Shown piece by piece: positions 7,501 through 11,020 of a DNA stretch of 11,020 nucleotides (the first letter of the stretch is position 1; every line of letters begins with the position of its first letter). The notes beneath the pieces were generated by a model that worked only from the letters and a program-made list of their open reading frames with translations, had not been told where the DNA came from and made no database searches. Both the position numbers and the translations under genes were made by a program. The DNA is taken from positions 1-11,020 of the forward strand of contig CALCEJ010000131.1 of NCBI GenBank assembly GCA_937900465.1, given 5' to 3'. This DNA comes from an uncultured Bacteroidales bacterium (GTDB lineage Bacteria; Bacteroidota; Bacteroidia; Bacteroidales; UBA932).

Positions 7501-7633
7501 AGTGTATCTGCAGGGGGTGAACCTTCTCACATTCTCCAAGTTCAAGCTCTGGGATCCCGAACTTGAATCATCCTACGGCAATGTCTATCCTCTGACGAGG
7601 AATGTCAGTCTGGGCCTTAACTTGAACTTTTAA
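4562..7633 (+). CDS. SusC/RagA-family TonB-dependent outer-membrane transporter
   Basis: A 1023-residue outer-membrane protein that, with its SusD partner, imports oligosaccharides using TonB energy. Residues 1-33 are a Sec signal peptide (basic KK, hydrophobic core, cleavage probably after ASA before Q34). A CarboxypepD_reg-like domain covers about 38-110 (VSGVVLDETDAPVPGA, SYLGYEDEEV). The TonB-box-like segment is at about 114-122 (LEEVVMVAY). The plug domain follows at about 125-240, containing the SusC signature region VDGVERSMDLVDVEDIAS, then ILKDATATALYGVRGANG. The rest is the beta-barrel, ending in NVSLGLNLNF with the usual terminal phenylalanine. Length is normal for the family. There is no N-terminal STN signalling domain, so signalling to an anti-sigma factor is not expected. 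The ATG at 4562 is fixed by the signal peptide; no Shine-Dalgarno is seen. The SusD gene follows after 14 nt. Family identity is near certain; the glycan is unknown. Confidence 0.96.
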   Translation: MLLKKTTNHLAAVLTALAVGLFAALSPTQTASAQGGRDVSGVVLDETDAPVPGAAIAVKGDTRGVMTDSQGRFTIRLKPDDRIVVSYLGYEDEEVSVGNQTSIIVKLVPQANQLEEVVMVAYGAQKKASVIGSITTVDAGQLQAPIGTLSTGLAGKLAGVVAVQHTGEPGSSAEFWIRGVNTFGANAYPLILVDGVERSMDLVDVEDIASFSILKDATATALYGVRGANGIVLITTKRGSESRPKVSFKMETGVTQPTRLPEMATAEQFIDYLNMMKPGTIDDFARSQYLSGADPDLYPNVDWIHEIFKDHANTTKMNVNVTGGTKNVRYYAGGSYYFEDGIFNVEDNDRYNSQMNYRRFNFRTNVDINITKSTVLGMDISTQFTKKNQPGTSLSNIYNYTLQITPIGFPKVFSDGTLSNPEIGSNPYNMINNMGYATINTQNAQSTVSLTQDFSEILLEGLTAKVQLSWDATTGSSVTNGILPRVYYKQWNDELGDYEYIPQNNTSGYITVSSSSNSGRTVLNLEASANYEHSFQSAHRVSAMFLYYLRERTNTHPGYDYWETFPYKSLGIAGRATYSYRDRYFTEFNFGYNGSENFSPGHRFGFFPSAAVGYIISNEPFWDNLKNVVSLLKLKASIGKVGNDQIGGGRRFGYNTTMDTEGISGFTWGSSDPSYVAGIATGDIGNPGIVWEEALKRNAGIEINFLRDRLKFQVDYFNDYRSGIFIVRESLPSAVGLRKTQYVNIGEMQNAGFDASAQFEWTFPGGFLLSARANYTFNRNRRVYDDKPDQVWAYQNTAGYANNQQRGLIAEGLFMDQDEIDNWVSQYGRTLQPGDIKYRDVNGDGIVNDYDMVPIGYTSIPEINYGFGLSLGWKGIDASVFFSGMDHVTRFIGGYNLYGGAATNVLIQGQIFADVAEKSWSVTHDPHAEYPRFSVETPANNQVRSTYWQKDMSFLRLKNAEIGYTLPKKLTSRAGLSTVRVYLQGVNLLTFSKFKLWDPELESSYGNVYPLTRNVSLGLNLNF

Positions 7634-7647
7634 CCGGGAATAAGACT

Positions 7648-9666
7648 ATGAAAAGATCAAGCATAATAGCAATGATTGCAGCGGCTGCTATGGCAGTCAC
7701 CTCCTGCGACTCATTCTTCGACATAAATCTCAAGGACCAGGCGAACCTGGAGGACTCGATGAGCCGCTCCGCGTCCGTAAAACGCTATCTGGCCCATCTG
7801 TACGCCTATATCCCGCGCGATGAGAACACCCGTGCCTACGAGGGCGGAACAGTCCTCCGAAGCGACGAATCCCTCAACGCAAAATCCCAGTACGAGACCT
7901 TCTGGTACAAGGTAAAGCGCGGCGAGCACGGCTCTGACAACACCACGGCGGAATCCAGCGCCAACTTCTGGAAGCGCTACTATCAGGGTATCGCGGAATG
8001 CACGACGTTCCTCGATAACGTTGACCTGGACAAGGAAGACGATCCGGCGCTTGTCGCCTGTATGAAGGCGGAAGCGAGGTTCCTGAGGGCTTACTACTAC
8101 TTCGTCCTCTTCCGTCACTACGGTCCGGTCTACGTCTGGGGCGACAAAGCCGCTGACCAGGAGATAGATCCGGCCACGATGGACCGCGGAAGCGTCAAGG
8201 AGAACATCGATTTCATCGTTTCCGAACTTGACAAGGCCGCCGAAGACCTCCCCCTTGCGATAGGCGACACCGGCATCAGCGAAGGCTCCAACAAGGGAAG
8301 GGCGACAAAGGGCGCCGCTCTCGCGCTGAAAGCCCGCGTGCTTTTGTATGCAGCCTCTCCCCTTTACAACGGCCAGGCAGGAACCGGAATGTACGATTCC
8401 TTCAAGGACAAGGACGGGAAGTCCCTCTTCGATGCCTATGACGCCTCGAAATGGGGTGCCGCCCGCGATGCCGCAAAAGCCGTCATCGACCTTGGACCAT
8501 ACTCGCTCGTAAAGACGGAAGTCTCCGGGAATACGCCCTTCCAGAATGCAGCCGCCTCCTACCAGAACGTATGGTTCGAAAGGTGGAACACCAACACAGA
8601 GATCATATGGGGATGGTGGTACAGGTCCTGGGCTGACGAATCCCTCGGAACTGTCGGAGGCGACATCGCCTACGCCGCTCCTTCCGGAGGCAAAATCGCC
8701 CTTGCGGGATATTCCCTGAACTCCCCTTCCCTCAGGCTGGTGGATGCTTATCCAATGGCGGAAAGCGGCCGCTATCCAGTCCTTGAATATGAGAAGACCT
8801 CCGGAATGCTGGATTTCTCCCGCCCCGTGGTTGATCCCCTTTCCGGATATCAGGCAAGCGGATTTACGGATAATTACCAGCAGCTCATCGATGTGGACCC
8901 CGCGTGGGCCACGCCTTTCAAGGCCCATAACTCTACCGTCGGAAGGGATGCCCGTTACTACTCGAATTTCGTCCCCAACGGATTCTGGTGGCCCTCCTCC
9001 AGGACTTATTCCGGAGGGCCGCTGCGCTTCACCTGCTACGACAGCGCGGAGTGTACTTCGAGATTCTCCACGACCGACGCCTGCAACGCAGTAGGATACG
9101 TCTGGAGGAGGCTTTACAAGGCGAACAACCCCCTTGGGGAGCTCAAGGCTGACTATCAGACCATCCGCTACATCTACCCCGCATTCCGCCTCGCGGAAAT
9201 GTACCTTATCTATGCGGAAGGATGCAACGAAGCGACTGACCGTAACGCTGCGGAGGCCATAAGAGTTATCGACCTGGTACGCAAGAGGGCCGGCCTGAAC
9301 GGCATCAGGACCGCTTATCCGGAAATCAACTTCGACAGCGCGGATGCTGTCTCTACCGTAGGCTCCGTGTCAAAGACAGGAAAGGAATGGCTCCGCTGGA
9401 TAATCCTCCAGGAGAGAATGTGCGAATTCGCATTCGAAGGACAGCGTCACTATGACGAAATCCGCTGGATGAATGCGATGGAGGACTATAACACCCTCAA
9501 CTGGACCCTGCATCTTTCGGCCGATAACTACGAGGATTCCTACACTCGGGTCAGCACTGACTACATCGGCGGCCGTCCCGTATTCCGCGAGAGGGACTAC
9601 CTGTTCCCCTTCGGTAAGGACCAGCTTGCAGAAATGACCAACTTCACCCAAAATCCCGGATGGTAA
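7648..9666 (+). CDS. RagB/SusD-family surface lipoprotein
   Basis: A 672-residue lipoprotein that acts as the extracellular lid of the SusC barrel and helps bind the glycan. It begins with a type II signal peptide whose lipobox is VTSC (C20), followed by DSFFDI. The N-terminal SusD-like region shows KAEARFLRAYYYFVLFRHYG with the next residues P-V at about 140-161, a hallmark of the family. The C-terminal RagB/SusD domain shows AFRLAEMYLIYAEG (about 512-525), VIDLVRKRAGL, LQERMCEFAFEGQRHYDEIR (about 587-606) and the end motif YLFPFGKDQLAEM with terminal NPGW. It is at the long end of the usual 500-700 residue range. The start ATG is 14 nt after the SusC stop, preceded by a purine-rich GGGAATAAG; the next lipoprotein starts 1 nt after its stop. 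Identity is certain; ligand specificity cannot be read from sequence alone because SusD binding sites are poorly conserved. Confidence 0.96.
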   Translation: MKRSSIIAMIAAAAMAVTSCDSFFDINLKDQANLEDSMSRSASVKRYLAHLYAYIPRDENTRAYEGGTVLRSDESLNAKSQYETFWYKVKRGEHGSDNTTAESSANFWKRYYQGIAECTTFLDNVDLDKEDDPALVACMKAEARFLRAYYYFVLFRHYGPVYVWGDKAADQEIDPATMDRGSVKENIDFIVSELDKAAEDLPLAIGDTGISEGSNKGRATKGAALALKARVLLYAASPLYNGQAGTGMYDSFKDKDGKSLFDAYDASKWGAARDAAKAVIDLGPYSLVKTEVSGNTPFQNAAASYQNVWFERWNTNTEIIWGWWYRSWADESLGTVGGDIAYAAPSGGKIALAGYSLNSPSLRLVDAYPMAESGRYPVLEYEKTSGMLDFSRPVVDPLSGYQASGFTDNYQQLIDVDPAWATPFKAHNSTVGRDARYYSNFVPNGFWWPSSRTYSGGPLRFTCYDSAECTSRFSTTDACNAVGYVWRRLYKANNPLGELKADYQTIRYIYPAFRLAEMYLIYAEGCNEATDRNAAEAIRVIDLVRKRAGLNGIRTAYPEINFDSADAVSTVGSVSKTGKEWLRWIILQERMCEFAFEGQRHYDEIRWMNAMEDYNTLNWTLHLSADNYEDSYTRVSTDYIGGRPVFRERDYLFPFGKDQLAEMTNFTQNPGW

Positions 9667-9667
9667 T

Positions 9668-11020
9668 ATGAGAAGAATCAGCATACTGTTTACCGCGGCC
9701 GCGGTACTCACTGCCGTTTCCTGCATAAAGGACGACAGGCTAAACAATATGGTCCCGGACAGTCTCACTATGACTGCGACAAGCCATCTCACCTCCGCTT
9801 CGGTCCATACCGGAGGGTGCGAGGTGGGTATCAGCAAGAGCGGTGTGGGCCTTTCCGCAGCGACCGTGACCATATCGACTGAAGGTGCGGCGGAAGCCCT
9901 TTCCGCATACAATGCCGCAAACGACACACTCTTCGTCGCCGTTCCGGAGTCTTACTTTACGATTGAGGACAACACGCTCCGCTTCGAGGCCTCAGACGCC
10001 ATCAAGACGGCAAAGATAAGCTGGGACATCGAGAGGATGGTGGACTATATAGGCGACGACACCGACAAGGTCATAGCCCTTACGATCCGCTCCGGCGATC
10101 TCGAAGTCAACGGGGAGAACAATTTCATCCTCATAAACCTCAACCGTTCCACTTTCGCCCTGAAGCAGACGACAAGGGCTTTCTCCTATGACGACGCCTT
10201 CTTCAATCCCGAAGACCCCGCTGCAGCCAAACCGGAGCCCGTTGAGGACATCTCGCTGGACCTCGAGAGCAGCGCAGCCATAAAGGGAGTCGCCATATCG
10301 GTTCCCGTGAAGGCGGACAAGTCCCTCGTCAGCGTTTATAACTCCGCCCATCCGGAGCTCGAAACGCCCTACACCGCCGCTCCCGACGGGATGTTCACCA
10401 TTCTCACAGAGAACGTGGAAATACCCGAAGGCGGTACCGGAGCCCAGCTGAAGGTACGCTTTGACAGGAGCCTTCTGCTGAACTCTTCCGGTCATCTTAC
10501 GGAGTTCGCCCCCCTGATGTACCCGGTCAAACTTGCCTTCTCTGAGGCGAAGGCCTCAAAGGGCGGAGAATCATTTGAGCTGAAGGGCGCCAAATTCGGA
10601 AACGACGTCGCGTACATCATCGTAAGATACGCCGCCAACGGCATTTCAGACATCTCCGTCGAGTGGGGAAAATACTCCTCTGGAGGCGCCTGGTACAACT
10701 ACCTCACGGGATTTGAAGACGGATGCGACAGGTCCATCGCAATGGACAACAAGTATATCTATGTCGCCCATCATAGCGTCGGCAGCCCGGCTGTTTATGC
10801 CCTTGACATAGCGAACGGGGACTTCGTGAAGACCCTCGATACCGGAAGCGCCGCCTCCAACGGCTGCACCCATCCGGTCTCCTGTGTCCGCTCGATAGAC
10901 CGCGCTTCCGGCGATCCTGTCATCCTGCTTTCCAGCCTCAAGGGCGACGGCAACCAGCACCTGTATGTCTATGCATACCGGAACGGAACAGACGCCGCTC
11001 CCGTCCAGATCCTTGACTAT
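9668..11020 (+). CDS. DUF1735-type surface lipoprotein, probable surface glycan-binding protein (partial at 3' end)
   Basis: An open frame from ATG 9668, 1 nt after the SusD stop, to the window edge: 451 codons with no stop. The N-terminus is a lipoprotein signal with lipobox AVSC (C19), then IKDD, an acidic stretch just after the cysteine that resembles the Bacteroidetes surface-export signal. Residues about 50-157 fit a DUF1735 (BT_3987-like N-terminal) beta-sandwich, with EALSAYNAANDTLFVAVPES followed by YFTIEDN. A second, weaker copy covers about 203-292 (SLVSVYNSAH ... MFTILTENVEIPEGG). From about 305 the repeated strand pattern (RSIAMDNKYIYVAHHS, VYALDIANGDFVKTL, PVILLSSLKGDG, HLYVYAYRNG) suggests the start of a DUF5018/beta-propeller-like domain. 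In PULs the gene right after susCD often encodes a surface glycan-binding protein, which this position and architecture fit. Domain names are my recognition by pattern, not a search; whether it could be an enzyme depends on the missing C-terminus. Confidence 0.8.
   Translation, partial: MRRISILFTAAAVLTAVSCIKDDRLNNMVPDSLTMTATSHLTSASVHTGGCEVGISKSGVGLSAATVTISTEGAAEALSAYNAANDTLFVAVPESYFTIEDNTLRFEASDAIKTAKISWDIERMVDYIGDDTDKVIALTIRSGDLEVNGENNFILINLNRSTFALKQTTRAFSYDDAFFNPEDPAAAKPEPVEDISLDLESSAAIKGVAISVPVKADKSLVSVYNSAHPELETPYTAAPDGMFTILTENVEIPEGGTGAQLKVRFDRSLLLNSSGHLTEFAPLMYPVKLAFSEAKASKGGESFELKGAKFGNDVAYIIVRYAANGISDISVEWGKYSSGGAWYNYLTGFEDGCDRSIAMDNKYIYVAHHSVGSPAVYALDIANGDFVKTLDTGSAASNGCTHPVSCVRSIDRASGDPVILLSSLKGDGNQHLYVYAYRNGTDAAPVQILDY

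Noticed and set aside
7711..8928. A 405-codon - strand open frame opposite the SusD gene
   Set aside because: Shadow frame with no recognisable features; the SusD reading frame is certain.
1..11020. CRISPR arrays, tRNA or rRNA genes, insertion sequences, or phage or defence genes
   Set aside because: No regularly spaced repeats, transposase-like or integrase-like frames, or structured RNA signatures were seen. Almost the whole window is accounted for by seven metabolic and uptake genes.

Overview
This window is a slice of a Bacteroidota (probably Bacteroidales) genome. It carries a SusC/SusD pair, two lipoproteins with Bacteroidetes-type signal peptides, and a TAnnTTTG-like promoter motif in one AT-rich gap. 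By eye the G+C is in the mid-50s percent with a strong NNC/NNG codon preference. That fits GC-rich gut lineages of the Alistipes or Cryptobacteroides kind better than classical Bacteroides, but genus is a guess. All seven genes lie on the + strand, packed with almost no spacing, and no RNA gene, insertion sequence or CRISPR array is visible.

Left half (1-4527) is a cytoplasmic sugar-processing cassette. It holds the C-terminal end of an MFS permease, an L-fucose/L-arabinose isomerase superfamily protein, a 616-residue protein joining a degenerate uridine-kinase-like domain to a class I mannose-6-phosphate isomerase, and a small zinc-motif-less ROK sugar kinase. The junctions are an 11-nt overlap, a 4-nt gap and another 11-nt overlap, so these are very probably co-transcribed and translationally coupled.

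Right half (4562-11020) is the outer-membrane uptake module of a polysaccharide utilization locus (PUL). It holds a SusC-family TonB-dependent transporter, its SusD-family lipoprotein partner 14 nt downstream, and 1 nt later a further lipoprotein with DUF1735-like domains, probably a surface glycan-binding protein, which runs off the window. The only real intergenic gap, 34 nt at 4528-4561, is AT-rich; it carries a TATCTTTG -7-like box and one arm of a small inverted repeat.

Inferred logic: SusC/D plus the third lipoprotein capture and import an oligosaccharide. Glycosidases outside the window release monosaccharides, the MFS permease takes them into the cytoplasm, and isomerase, kinase and phosphomannose-isomerase steps feed them to fructose-6-phosphate. 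Mannose, or an unusual aldose converted to a ketose, are the best guesses for substrate. The least ordinary points are the kinase-like/PMI fusion, its pairing with a second isomerase and an atypical ROK kinase, and the position of the promoter-like box directly against the susC start codon.
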